64,000 nt of DNA from Azolla caroliniana (GCA_043228905.1 JBHGNT010000018.1:6882001-6946000); one strand, 5' to 3'. Positions 33,269 through 45,509 are shown, counted from the stretch's first letter. Numbers and translations: made by a program. Notes: a model not told the origin generated them from the sequence alone.

Positions 33269-33671
33269 TGTAAACATATCATGGGCAAACATTAATCGAT
33301 ATCATGATCTCACGTCAATACCCCTCTAGACGTATGAGATCAGGTTGAAGATCAGGTTACTATGGTAACACAAAGGTGTTTTAAAAACCATGGGGGTGAC
33401 AAATTAATGTCTTTCCTTGATCTCTATATTGATTTTTTCATGGCGGCTTCCCGAGGCTCAACCATGTATATTCGTGTCATGAATAGTTTATACACGAAAA
33501 AAATGTTAACAATAAACTATGTTTCGGTGCCCACATATGTGGTTTTGGCTCTTTAAGTCCTATTAGGAGGACCCCGAAGTGCACTTAGACCTCATGTCTA
33601 AACATGTGTTCTAATCATATGTATCAACGATGTTGTATGGTCTTAGTCATATTTGAACTCAAGACCTCGAG
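33250..33671. repeat. right inverted-repeat arm of G3
   Basis: 33250-33364 pairs with 28938-29051, and 33478-33671 pairs with 25837-26030, both in inverted orientation and in the expected mirror order. 33365-33477 has no partner on the left, where C3 sits. The arm begins with the last codons of pol, and its TGTCGTGATG at 33261 looks like a normal 3' LTR start. Confidence 0.85.
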
Positions 33672-34838
33672 AACAAATGCATTAAACACTTGAGCCAACC
33701 AAGTAGGTTGCTCTTCTTAAATATTTAATGTTTAATGTGTATAAGAGATATGCGAGACATTTGCCCATATATGTTTTTTTAAAAGAAACATATATGTCAA
33801 GAGTCCTTATTTCCCCCTCGTTTACCACAAATTTTGTTGGTACGTTACCTAACCTCAAGTCTCGTAATTATGATGGCATATGCAAGTGCAACCTAATGGT
33901 CAAGCCAAATGAGCCCTCTTTTCGTAGTAGGCCCACGTGGCCCATCACGTGGTTACATCATTACAAATGCCTTTCGTAAGAATGATCTGATGGTAGCATC
34001 GTATCCATGTAATGAGGGAGGGATGTTGGATATGTGTGTCATAAGAGTGACCTCAGATCGAGTGGGTCAAGCCCTACGTTCTCAACACCATTGTGACTAA
34101 GTTTGTTTCATTACGTAACAAAATCGAAGTCACCAACATGGATGTCAACAATAAACATTTGTTGAGAAAGGGATGGTGACAACACCATTCTCACAAAAAT
34201 GTGAGGACGGCCACCAAGATCCTTTCCCCAAAAAGGAAAACATTTGATATTGAAATCACGTAATAACTTATATACACATATGTATATTATCACATAGATG
34301 AGATCAAATACGTATACACGTGACCACATATGTATATATAAAAGAAATCGTAATATAAAATAGCCAAAAATGATGTAATCGAGATACGTAATCGAGGCAT
34401 ATACCCTCTACGCACACAAAACATCTAAAAATAAGGGTTAATCGTAATACGCAATTGAGGTATTGACCTCATACGCAAAAATAATATATGTTTGTGAACG
34501 CAATATGTAATTGAGGTATTAACCTCGTATGCATACGACACTAATCACATATTAAATATATGTCAAATGAGGTATTGACCTCATGCACATATGTAAACGT
34601 TTTATATAACCAATTAATTACCACTACAACATCATTGAATTAATGGAAAAAAAAACACATATGACCATATACATGATTAGAAGGGAGAAAACAAAATAGA
34701 AAAAAAACAAGAAAGATTCCCAAAGTTCCTTTGATGATCGTTGTCTAGATCAAGGCCGACCGCACATCGATCAATCACCATCAATCAAGAAGACAAAAGA
34801 CAACAAAAGAAACATTAGAACATGAGCTCTGAAACCAA
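33672..34838. other. non-coding retroelement-derived DNA with repeated small hairpins
   Basis: No coding region is recognised. 34390-34600 holds four degenerate copies of a unit containing GAGGTATTGACCTC, a short palindrome, spaced about 55-65 bp. GAGGGAGGGA at 34013 followed by TGTTGGATATG looks like a PPT and LTR start. GCTCTGAAACCA at 34823-34834 is a mutated reverse primer site for the LTR that follows. Confidence 0.5.
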
Positions 34839-35128
34839 CTATTAGAGATATGATCTAATGTAAGCGTATGATAAGGAGAAAAGAATGATAGATAGATAGA
34901 TAGAAAGAAGAGAGAGAAAGAAGGGTGCCGATCCACCCGACCACTCTCGAGCGAAGGGATCAAGACGGACTTGAGACTCGATTGGTGTCCCATACCACTG
35001 TCGTGGCGTTGAGTCATACCTGGTGTTGGCGCGCTCGCTACAAGAGTTGAACCACCACGAAACAGAGTCTCGACGTAGTCAAAAGATGATGAAATGAGGG
35101 TAGCTAGGCCTCTTATTTATAGCAATAC
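34839..35128 (-). repeat. degenerate copia LTR (-), left part; right part at 45601-45718
   Basis: It follows a reversed primer-site-like GCTCTGAAACCA. On the minus strand a TATA box (GCTATAAATAAGAGG) lies near 35115. C4 inserted at 35128, and the LTR probably continues at 45601. Confidence 0.5.
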
Positions 35129-35430
35129 TGTTGAGATACAAGCTCAACATTGGCCGGATTGGTTGAGACTGATTGGTTAGGCCGGACCGGTGCGTAAACT
35201 GGTGCGCAAACCGGTGCGCAACAAGAAGTCGTAGTGGTGCATAAACCACGAGGCCATTGAAAAGATATTCCGCGTAGGAATATATTTTGGGAGTTAGTGT
35301 AGAGCTCAGCTCAGTTATGAGCATTGAAGTACTTGTCAATACTTCTATCAGTCTGTATGGACTTGTATAAAAGTGCTCACTTAGCACATCCTATGTACAG
35401 ATTGAGTATTATTATTTTGAATAGAGTTGT

Positions 35431-35490
<60 letters not shown>

Positions 35491-35579
35491 GCGTACTTTG
35501 TGTGTGTCCAAGCTCTCCATTAAACCTGTGTTTTCCTACGTTCTGTTTTCTGTTGCTTCTGCACGTTGTTCTTTTTACA
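35129..35579 (+). repeat. C4 5' LTR
   Basis: 451 bp, TGTTGAGATACAAGCTCAAC...TTCTTTTTACA, with a long CT microsatellite (35432-35488). Followed by the primer-site variant GATATCAGAGCG at 35581. Confidence 0.92.
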
Positions 35580-35678
35580 CGATATCAGAGCGCGAGGGTT
35601 GAGAACCTCTGCAGCCAACCTTAGCTCGAGAAGAAAACCTAACCATCGTAAAGAACAGGAAAAACAAAATGGAGAGGC

Positions 35679-36118
35679 ATGGCTAGCTCGCTTCTGACGG
35701 AGAAGCTCGACAAAAACAACTACGCGTCTTGGTCGTACAAGATGCACCAGTACCTGCTCAAGCATGGATATTGGAGCTTTGTCGACGGAGCAAATGACAC
35801 AGCACCGATTCGACACATAAAGACTTCCCGGCTTGGGAACAGTCGGCGAGCAGAGTTCTCTACTGCTTCACGTCTTGTGTAGGTGAATGTCAAAGGATGA
35901 TTGGGGAAATCTAGAAAAGATTTTCGCCGCAAGCACCACAGCTAGAAAGCTCTAACTCTAACAGAAGTTAAGCAACTTACGGCAACGCAATTTGTTAGTG
36001 GCTGTTACACCTCGAAGATCAAAGATATATGTGACTCCTTAGCCTCCATCGATGTGAACGTCGAGGAAGGCGAGATGGTGCAGATCTGTCTCGAGACATT
36101 GATGAGCTCTACCTAGAG
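35679..36118 (+). pseudogene. C4 gag N-terminal half
   Basis: Starts MASSLLTEKLDKNNYASWSY with HQYLLKHGYW, the copia gag N-terminus, close to the C7 gag at 62068. After a TAG at 35880 and shifts, KIKDICDSLASIDVNVEE can be read. It is cut near 36118 by C5, and the zinc-knuckle part is at 40290. Confidence 0.85.
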
Positions 36119-36257
36119 CGAAACTAGTTTCCACAAGGTCTTTCTAATGAAAATTTCTTAAGCTTTTCTTTTTTTCTCACTCACTCCATAGGTAGGAAAT
36201 CTGTCAGTCCTGTATTTTGTCGACAGATTCTGAGTCTGTCCATAGGTAGGTTCTTCG

Positions 36258-39200
36258 TCAGCATGTCGGATCCATTGTCTTCATCTCAGCCTTTTCCTTC
36301 TGCCCTTTCGGACATTGCTTCGCATTTAATCTGCAAATTGTCAGCAACACGGAGCCGACCGGCTTTGCGTTCGACATGTTGAACCTCTCTAGGATCTTCG
36401 TCACATACTTCTGTTGTGAAAACCATAGCACCTTTCGAGCTCTGTCTCGGGTTATGTGCATTCCTAGGATTTGCTTTGCCGGTCCAAGGTCTTTCATGGC
36501 AAATGATTTGCCGAGAGCTTTCTTCAAGCTTCCAATTTTTCTTGTGTCTTGACTGACTATCAACATATCATCAACATATAGCAAGAGAATTAAGAAATCT
36601 CCTTCTTCGTACCCTTTGACGAACACACAGGGATCGGCCTGTGTTTTCTGGAACCGATGTTCCATCATGAAGAACTCGAATTTGTTGTACGATTGGCGTG
36701 GAACTTGTTTCAGACCGTACAAGCTTTTTCTCAATCGATACACCAGATTCTCTTTCTCTTTTTCCTCAAAGCCTTCGGGTTGCTGCATGTAGATTTCTTC
36801 TTCTAGCTCCCCGTGCAGAAATGCGGTTTTGACATCCAACTGTTCGATCTCCAAATCCATGTTGGCCGCTATGCTCAGAACAGTTCCAATGGATGTCATC
36901 TTCACGTCTGGTGCGAATATTTCGTCAAAGTCAACGCCCTTCCTCTGTTGGAAACCCTTCACCACTATGCGGGCTTTATACCTGGGCTCGTTGTTGACTT
37001 CTCCAGTCTTCACCTTGTAGACCCATTTATTCTTGAGTGCTCTCTTACCTTTCGGTAGCTCTACTAGGTCATAGGTATAATTCGCGTACAAGGATTCCAT
37101 CTCCTCTTGCATCGCGTTCAGCCATTTTTCTCTGCTCTCGTCGGCAATGGCTTCTATATAGCACTCCGGTTCACCGTGATCAATCAAGAGGATGCATTGA
37201 CTGGCATATGTAATCGGTGCCTTCCTTTCTCTGAGTGGGTACCTTCGTCCACTGATTGTTGGCTCTATTTCGGATGTCTCTGCCAACTCTTCTCTTTGCT
37301 CGGGATTCTGCTCATCAATTGGCATCTCCAGGTTGGACAACTCCAACTCATATTCCTCAACTGATTTTAGCAGCTCTGCGACTCTGACTCATAGTCTGTC
37401 GGTCTTTCTGAGTCGACCGACTCAGATTCGGCTCTGTCGGCCAACTGTCTCCTTACAGCTGTCGGTGACAACACATTTGGTCTTAAGTTGATGGTAGTCG
37501 AGGTTGATTGGGGAGTCGGTTCCGACTTCTGTTGCTTCCAGTCTTCAATTGTCTTATCGTCTAGAAAGACTACATCCTGACTTCTCACTACCTTCTTGTC
37601 AACTAGGTCCCATAGCCTGTAGTCGTACTCATCTTCCGAGTATCCCATGAATATGCATGCTTTCGACTTGCTGTCGAGCTTTGACCTCTGATCCTTTGGT
37701 ACATGCATATACGCCAAACATCCGAACACCCTCAGGTGTTGGTAGGAGACATCCTTCCCTATCGACACCCTCTGTGGACATCACCCTTTAGAGGTACTAA
37801 GGGAGACCTGTTGATCAGATAAACAGTTGTGTACATCGCCTCAGCCCAATAGGATTTCGGTAGTTTCGCATGAGAGAGCATGCTCCTCACTCTCTCCATG
37901 ATTGTTTGATTCATCCTCTCTGCAAGCCCGTTCAACTCTAGGGTCTTTGGCACTGTGTATTCGATCCGAATACCTTGGCACTTGCAGTATTCCTTGAACT
38001 ACCCTTTGTACTCGCCACCGTTGTCAGTTCGAACAACCTTCAGTTTCCGACCCGACTCTCTTTTGGTTCTTGCCTGGAACTCCTTGAAAACCGACAATAC
38101 TTGATCCTTCATCTTTAGTACGAAGGCCCATGTCTTCTGAGTATAGTCATCAATGAACGTTACGAAGTACATCCATGTGCACTAGTTCCAGTGCAACTTC
38201 TCTTCTTCTCGGTGGTCTCGAGTGGAATGCCACCCTGTTTTGCTTTCCAGGTAAGCAATCGACACACATCTCTAAGTGAACTCCCTTGACTTCTAGTAGA
38301 AGGTTCTGGTCTACTAACAAGTGCATTCCCTTCTCACTCATGTGGCCTAGCCTCTTATACCATATCTCCCCTGCCGAGTTGGCTGCCACGTTTGCTTCCG
38401 ATTTGCACAGTCGGGCATGCATCATGTACAATGTGCCTTCTTTCTGTGCTCGGGCCACTATAAGATTTCCTCGGCAAAACTTCCACTTGCCATTCTGAAA
38501 ACTACCACTGTAGCCTTCATCATCAAGCCTTCCAGTCGATATCAGATTCAATCTGATATCGGGAACGTGTCAAACATCCTTCCACGTTAGTTGACAACCT
38601 GTGGACGTCGTTAAGCATATAATTCCGACTCCAGTTATCTTGCACTCTCCACTATCACCCATCTTTACATAGTCATGATCCTCGGCTATGTAAGTTGAGA
38701 AGTACTCTCTCGATGGAGTAATGTGAAAGGATGCGTCGGAATCAATCACCCAAGTGCACTCTTTGCTTGCAAGGTTTGCACTTGTCTGTTCACAGATGAA
38801 TAGGAGTTCCTCATTGCTCGTGGCAATGGCCGAAGTGTTCTTTTCATCTGGAATTTTCCGGGGTTCGATGTTATTTCCGACACTCTTGTCTTTTCTCATG
38901 TGTTGGCAGTCTTTCTAGAAGTGTCCAAGTTTCCCAAAATAAAAGCACACAGGCTTACCTCTGGACTTTGATTTGGCGTGGGATTTGCCCGTGCGCTATG
39001 GACTTCTTCTTCGCCAGTCTCTTCCTTTGTCCATGTATTGAGTCAGATTCGACTCCGTTTGGGACAGGACTCCTTTGTCTTTCCTCCTTGCCTCTTCATT
39101 CAGGATGCTTGTCTTCACAATCTGTAAAGACAAGTTGTCTTCTTGACAGGAGGTGTTGAGTGTAACCACCAGCTTTCCGGCAGTGTGCACATCAGCAGGA

Positions 39201-39660
39201 TGGCCTGCATCACATCATTTAGGGGAAACTTGGTCGCAGGAAGTTGATTTACAAACCCCATAAATGTGCTGATGTGTTCGACGATGCTCTCACCGTCTTT
39301 GTACTTCAGCCGTACTATTTCTCTCATTAGCGAGGTTATGTTTAGCACGTTCTTCCTCTCGTACAGACCCGAGTGCTTCTGCCAAATCTCGTGGGCATTC
39401 GTGTCGTTAGCCACATGCTGAAGGACACTTTCATCGATACATTGTCAGATTGTGGCCACCGCCTTCCTATTCAAAAGCTTCCAGTTCGACTCCAATACCC
39501 CCTTGGGTATTTCTGCTTTGTCGACTGGCTCGTACAGGTCTTTTACTATGAGAAGGTCTTCCATCTTAATCTTCTAGTCTGCATAGTTCTGAGAGTTTAG
39601 AACTATCATACCTGGGAATCCGCTAACACCTCCTTCCATACTTGCACCTCAAGCTCTGAT
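36258..39660 (-). pseudogene. C5 gag-protease-integrase-RT
   Basis: From the right: gag with NAHEIWQKHSGLYERKNVLN (39414), protease CTWVIDSDASFHITPSREYF (D-S-D for D-S-G), GAG-pre-integrase EIWYKRLGHMSEKGMHLL, integrase PKTLELNGLAERMNQTIMER and VSYQHLRVFGCLAYMHV, then an open RT frame (37346-36258) with KWVYKVKTGEVNNEPRYKAR, DVKTAFLHGELEEEIYMQQP and catalytic LLYVDDMLIVS. The frame stops where RNase H should start. Stops and shifts lie in gag and integrase; the RT is clean over 360 codons. Confidence 0.9.
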
Positions 39661-39669
39661 GTACCAGTT

Positions 39670-40261
39670 TGTTGAGAAATCGTTGTGGAATAAATCACAA
39701 TAGACAAATAATGCACTGCAATACGAATCACATAGAAATGCCAGAAATAACAAAGACAAGATAAACAACAGATGTACACAAAGATTTATGTGGAAACCCT
39801 TAGACGGGAAAAACCACGGGAGAACAGAATTTTCACTATAGACAGTGGATATACAAAACACCGAGAGAAATACAACGCTCTGTCGAGTGTATTAGCCACA
39901 CAGGGCTCTTCGTGTCTGTTGTTACTCACACAGTTATGGTGCGGCTCACACACTCTCTCTCTCTCTCACTCACTCCTACACACTACAACTTCTGTTTCTA
40001 CTCTGTTCGTCACATTGTTAAAGTTTGCCCTAGTTGCGTATATACTTACATAACTTTCTGGTTATTTACATACGTAGCCCTCATGGGGCGCACACAGTTA
40101 GACTATTTACAATTATAGTCTCCCAAGTTGGCTATATACACGTTTCTGGTTTCAGCCTCGGCCGAGTTCCTCATCAACTCGACTCCTGTTTTCCGACTCT
40201 TCGACTGTCGGCTTTCTAAACAATCGGATCATCCTCCCACTAGAGGGACATATTCCCAACA
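39670..40261 (-). repeat. C5 5' LTR
   Basis: 592 bp; on the minus strand TGTTGGGAATATGTCCCTC...ATTTCTCAACA. Related to the C6 LTR (59215) and the interrupted LTR 42235-43841. Confidence 0.85.
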
Positions 40262-42234
40262 AGGAGAACTAGGCGGGTGCGTTGACAAGTACACACACCA
40301 ATAGCAAGATGTTGTACACGGAGGGAGATAGGCCCCGTAGTCGTGGCGGACGAGGCGAGTCGGTGTGCAATGAAGGCAGCCGACGGGATCAAGGAAGAAG
40401 GCACCAAAGTGATGTCAACAGCAATTCCGGACCCTCCGGAAACTGGGGGAGTCGAAGCGACAAGAACCGGCAAGGGAAACCCGTCGTGAAATTCTGGTAC
40501 TGTGGCAAGAGAGGCCACAAGGAGAGGGAGTGTTGAAGAAGCGCGCCGATTCAGAGAAAACTGGATCCGGATCCGGACAAACCGACAAAGGAAATCGGCA
40601 GTGATCGCACTATGCCGAAGGATCCGAAAAGGTCGGAAAGAGGGCAGCCTTCGTGACCAGACACGAAGCGAACTTGATGAAGAAAACCACCCCAAAATCG
40701 GATGAGGTGTGGTAGGTTGACTCTGGTGCGTCAAATCATACGACGAGCCATAAGGAGTGGTTCTCATACCTTGAGAAACCAATGCAACCGGGAGTAGTCG
40801 CAATAGGAGACAACACTCTGCATCCAATCAAGAATGTCGGTGAAGTTCCCCTGAGCCATGTCGGGTAGAAAAGGGAAACTCATGAACATGTTACACGTCC
40901 TAACAATCATGAAGAATCTGGTGTCTGTCGGGCAGATCATACCAGGGGATGCAAGTCCGCTTCATGCATCTCGGGTGCTTCATCGAGGAGGAGGGCCAAG
41001 TTATTGCGCAAGGGCGCAGAGATGGGAGGATGTTTATACTCGACACCAATGTCGTTGGCACCGCAACGTTCACAAAAGGACAAAAAGTCGAGTCGGATAT
41101 CGACTACTGGCACAAGAGGATAGGCCACGTCAACTATCAAAGGCTTCAAGACTTGCAATCGAAACAAGTTGTGTTCAGATTGCCAAGACTTGCACACGTG
41201 GATCTATATCATTGAAAAGAGGAGTGAAGTCTTCGACTGTTTCCAGGACCTCGAAAGCTTCGTAGAAAGGGAAACAGGGAGAAAGATCAAGTGACTACAG
41301 TCGGATGGCGGAAGAGAGTACTTTTCCGGCCAATTCAATAGTTATCTGCAACAAATGGGAATTCGGCACGAATTCAGTTGCAGGTATACACCGGAGCAAA
41401 ATGGGGTAGCCAAAAGGAAAAATCGTTCGGTTGTGGAAGCAGCGCGGGCAATGCTGGAAGAAACGAGCTTGCCCAAGTTCTATTGGGCCGAAGCGGTACG
41501 CACTGCAGTGTACATCCAAAATCGGATCGGAGACAAAGTGTCAGCGCATGAGCTGTATTTCGGAAGAAAGCCAAATCTACGACACTTGAGAGTCTTCGGT
41601 AGCATTGCGTATGTGCATGTGCAAAAACGGAGGAAGTTGGACGCAAAAGCCGAGAAGTGTATCTTGGTCGGCTATTCAGACAAACAGAAAGGTTATAAGT
41701 GTTATAACCCCCGAACCAAACAAGCTCGCGTGACCTGCAATGTTGTGTTTGACGAGTCCGCATCCTAGTACTTGCCTCCGACTCCGGACCTCGACTCCAA
41801 CTCCGAATCTCCAGACCCGAGTTTTGACGATGAGGTGAGCGAGGCTGAAATGCCTCCAGATGACCAAGAAATCAAGACCCTCCATGAGAGTCTGATTTCA
41901 TTTCAGCTAAGTGGACCGAACGAGTGACTGGGTTGGATTGACCAATCCGAAGAAGAGCCGATGAGTAGTGGAGACTCTGTCGTGCATTCCCCACGCAGGA
42001 AGCCGAAGAGACGGTTTACGCGTAAGGAAAAAGGGAAGAAGAAGATGCCAGAGTAGGGCACAAATAAGGGTGAGTCGGATCAACGCGAATCCGACTCCAA
42101 GAAGAGCGATGACGGGCCTTCGAGAGCGAAGTTCGCGTCAACCAAGAAAGCCTCAACATTGGCTAATGAGCAGTTACGCCGATCTACACGCCAGAAGAAC
42201 CCTGTTCTGCGGTTTGGATACAACGAGTACATGG
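40262..42234 (+). pseudogene. C4 gag zinc knuckle, protease and integrase
   Basis: Zinc knuckle CGKRGHKEREC-like (40500-40536), protease VDSGASNHTTSHKEW after a TAG, GAG-pre-integrase DYWHKRIGHVNYQRLQDLQ, integrase YTPEQNGVAKRKNRSVVEAA and KFYWAEAVRTAVYIQN, then KCILVGYSDKQKGYKCYNP. The first integrase Asp region is largely lost (about 41200-41290). The acidic linker and the start of RT lead into LRFGYNEYMV, where the frame is cut at 42234. Confidence 0.87.
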
Positions 42235-43841
42235 TGATGAGAAATCAATGCGGAATAGATCACAATAAACGAACTACGTTGTCGTGAAGATTTTCGGCAA
42301 TGGTGTGAAAATCACATAAGACGTACAAAATGAAGTGTCAATCATATAAAACAATAATAGTGAATATACTAATTCTAAGTAAGTTTAATATCTTAGTACA
42401 AAAGACGAAGATCTTGAAGAGATGCACTTTACTACATAAGAAACAGACATCTAAGTGTCAACTTATGTGGGTAAGAAGTTGCGAAAGAAAAAGAGAAAAT
42501 TGTGAGATATCCCACATAGACAGGACGAATAAGGCTCTCACCATATATAAGGTAGAGCAAAAGTTATTATCTTTGTGTTTATGTGTGGAGCATAGAGAGT
42601 TCAAGGTAACTTGAACTAAGAGTGGAGGTGGCCTAGCCACTCGTAAAGGTTTTGGCCAACCAAAATGGAACTGGACGGTAACCGGTGATCTGACGGGCCC
42701 GGCGACCGGCGAGGCGGCAACCGATGGAAACCACCTCCGATATCCGACGGCAACGGCTTCCAGCAACCAAATTACTAAATATATATATATATATATATAT
42801 CACATATATATACACGAGGACAAGTGAGGATTCAAACCTTGCACCTCCTAGTTAAGAATCAATAGGCTTACCACTGAGCCATGACATTTAGTTGAACTTA
42901 TATTTCTATAATTGTACTTTTACATGTAAATTCTCATACATGAGAGCTAAATTGAGTGACATGGTTACCATGCATCACATGTAATACATGAGCGCCAAAT
43001 GGCAAACATGCATTTTATGCATGTCTTGTACCCTCACATGCATTATATGCATGAGAGCATCTATAAAAGAAGGGATGCAAAAGAAGAAGGGTTAGGCTCT
43101 TTTGGTGACGAAATTAAGAAAAAGAAAATTTGTTATCGAATTGATCATGTAACTTGTTTCTTAAATCTAAAGTTAAAAGTTCAATCAATCTCTCTCAATC
43201 TAAAATCAAGCGTTCTATCTTATCTCAATCCCTCTCTCTTTTAATCTATCTTAAATACTTTCTCTCTAAAGCTTGTGCGAACTTTGAATCCTTCTGGTCG
43301 AGAACCCCGGCGGTTCCGCCTCACGATCCGCGCCTAGTGACAGATCTTCATGACAACGTGCTGAAATATGAATTCACCCAAAAAATGGCAAAAAGACAAG
43401 ATAAACAAGAATGCACACAGAGATTTACGTGGAAACCCTAAAACAGGGAAAACCACGGGAATAGATTCTTCACTATACATATAATGGATACACAATAGCG
43501 AGAAGATTACAACACTCTCTCACGAGTGCATCAGCCGAACAAGGCTCTTCGTGTCTGCTGTTACACACAGCTATGGCGCGACTCTTCCTTCTCTCACACA
43601 CTCTCTCTCTCTCTACACAGTTCTGTACATACAAACTTCTGTTCTTCACTGTTCTACTACATTAAAGTTTGCCCTAGTTACATATATACTTACGCAACTT
43701 TTCTAGCTATTTACATACGTAGCCCTCATGGGGCGCACACATAGACTATTTACAAATATAGTCCCTCATCAACTCGGCTCCTCGATTGTCGGTTTTCCGG
43801 ACGGTCGGATCTTCGTCCCACTGGAGGGACATATGGACTTT
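42235..43841 (-). repeat. C5-family LTR split by a gypsy solo LTR
   Basis: 42235-42279 and 43356-43837 together match the C5 LTR 39670-40250 (ends TGATGAGAAATC and GGAGGGACATA on the + strand), lacking the last nine bases. On both sides lies C4 sequence, with a 130-bp overlap. Confidence 0.75.
42280..43355 (+). repeat. solo gypsy LTR (TGTCGTGA type)
   Basis: 1076 bp, TGTCGTGAAGATTTTC...GATCTTCATGACA, flanked by ACGT (42276-42279 and 43356-43359). The right end is closely similar to the G2 LTR end. It has an AT dinucleotide run (42779-42800), a tRNA-like cassette reading on the minus strand (about 42833-42888, antisense) and GCATGCATTATATGC-type palindromes near 43030. Confidence 0.8.
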
Positions 43842-44560
43842 GAGAAGAGCGATGGCGGGCCTTCGAGAGCAAAGTTCGTGTCAACCAAGAAAGCCTCAAC
43901 ATCGACTAATGAGCAGTTACACCAATCTACCCGCTAGAAGAACCCTATTGTGCGGTTCGGATACAACGAGTACATGGCGCATCACTATGCGTACATGACG
44001 CATGTAGCAAAAGTGCGTGAGTCGAAGAGCTACACAAAAGCGGCGAAAGACACAAATTGGCGTGCCACAATGGAGGAAGAGATGCGTGCATTGGTAAAGA
44101 ATGAAACCTTGGATTTGGTTGATGCACCGAATGGTGTGAAGCCGATCGGATGTAGGTGGGTGTACAAGATCAAGTACAAAATCGACGGCTCCGTCAACCG
44201 ATACAAGGCCTGATTAGTAGCAAAAGGGTACGTGCAACAACACGGCATCGACTACGATGAGACATTTGTGTCGGTCGCAAAGATGTCGACCGTCCGTGTT
44301 TTTCTTGCGGTAGCTGCGGCGAAGGGGTGGCATTTACATCAGATGGATGTCAAGAATGCGTTCCTACAAGGCGAGCTTGAGGAACAAGTGTACATGGTAC
44401 AGCCCCCCAGATTTCCCTCCGGAATGAAAGCAAACCCTGCGTGGTTGGAACGCAAAAATCACGTAGTGTTTGCATCGGATGGGTTTTCCGACGTCCAGAT
44501 CGGATTCTTCATTGTTCATTCAGCAAGGTCAACTTGGGCCAGTTAATATTTTATTTTATG
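43842..44560 (+). pseudogene. C4 reverse transcriptase, N-terminal part
   Basis: Repeats the end of the previous piece (FVSTKKASTSTNEQLHQSTR), then [38 protein letters not shown] with a TGA right after, [20 protein letters not shown], and after shifts a Y-V/L-D-D region near 44560 (TTTATGTTGATGACTTGG). RNase H is missing; the next bases are the tail. Confidence 0.85.
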
Positions 44561-44589
44561 TTGATGACTTGGTCATCACCAGCGCCGAC

Positions 44590-45013
44590 CTTGGTGAAAT
44601 CGAACTTGAGGAGGAGGAAGGAAGACGAACAGGAACAAGAGCGTGAAAGGAGCGGAGTTGGTCATTGCAGTGGAAGTGACCGTGACGCGGAATCGACTGA
44701 AGAAGCCGTAGAAAAGAGCAAGGGCCATAACCATAGGGAAGAGCCGAGGATAGCCGAATCAGGGGGAGATACAGCCAACAAGGGCGTAAAGGCCAAGACC
44801 AAGACCAAGACGTGGTCTGATGTAGTCAAAGGCCTAAAGATAGGAGACGAATTGGAGACAACCAATTCGGATGAGAGCGGAATTGAATCAGAAGTGTTCG
44901 ACTCAATCGGAATGTTCGATTCGGATACGCCGAATGAAGTGAATGCCATGCCAAGAAGAGGGCAGCAAAGGACTCACCGACACCAGGACAACAAGGGAGT
45001 TGAGAAGGGCTGA
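44590..45013 (+). pseudogene. C4 charged C-terminal extension
   Basis: Open frame of Glu/Lys/Ser-rich sequence with KTKTKTWSDVVKGLKIGDEL, an acidic patch with ESEVFDSIGMFDSDTPNE, and a basic end. Homologous to the C3 tail (27736-28502), motif TWS-[ND]-VV-[KR]-GLK. It lies directly before the PPT, as in C3. The RT catalytic region is joined to it by a deletion of RNase H. Confidence 0.75.
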
Positions 45014-45137
45014 ATGAGCAGACAAGCCGACCGGAAGGGTCGAGGCGCGTAGAATCGAACAGGACGAGGAGCGCGAACGAGGTGTGAAGCTAGAAGAAAC
45101 CGGAGTGGTGATCTGGAAGAACCTAAAGAGCCTCGAG

Positions 45138-45154
45138 TTGAGCTTGAGGGGGAG
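45138..45154 (+). other. C4 polypurine tract
   Basis: TTGAGCTTGAGGGGGAG directly before the LTR; the same as in C3. Confidence 0.85.
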
Positions 45155-45453
45155 TGTTGAGATACAAGCTCAACATTGGCCGAATCGGCTGTGCAACCCA
45201 AGAACCGGAACGGTTGGGACTGATCAGTTAGGACGAACCGGTGCGTAAATCGGGTGCGTAAACTAGTGCGCAAACCGGTGCGCAACAATAAGCCATAGCG
45301 GTGGGTAAACCGCGAGGTCGTTGGAAAGATATTCCGCGTATGAGCATTGAAGTACGTGTCAGTACTTCTGTTAGTCCGTATGGACTTGTATAAAAGTGGT
45401 CACTGAGCACATCCTATGTACAAATTGAGTATTATTATTTTGAATACAGTTGT

Positions 45454-45509
<56 letters not shown>

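Larger units (their letters stand above)
36120..40261 (-). mobile_element. Ty1/copia element C5 inserted in C4, 3'-truncated
   Basis: On the minus strand: LTR (40261-39670), a primer-site-like TGGTACATCAGAGC (39655-39668), gag, protease, integrase, RT, ending near 36250. RNase H, PPT and 3' LTR are absent, so it was truncated or recombined. The left edge near 36120 is approximate. Confidence 0.82.
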
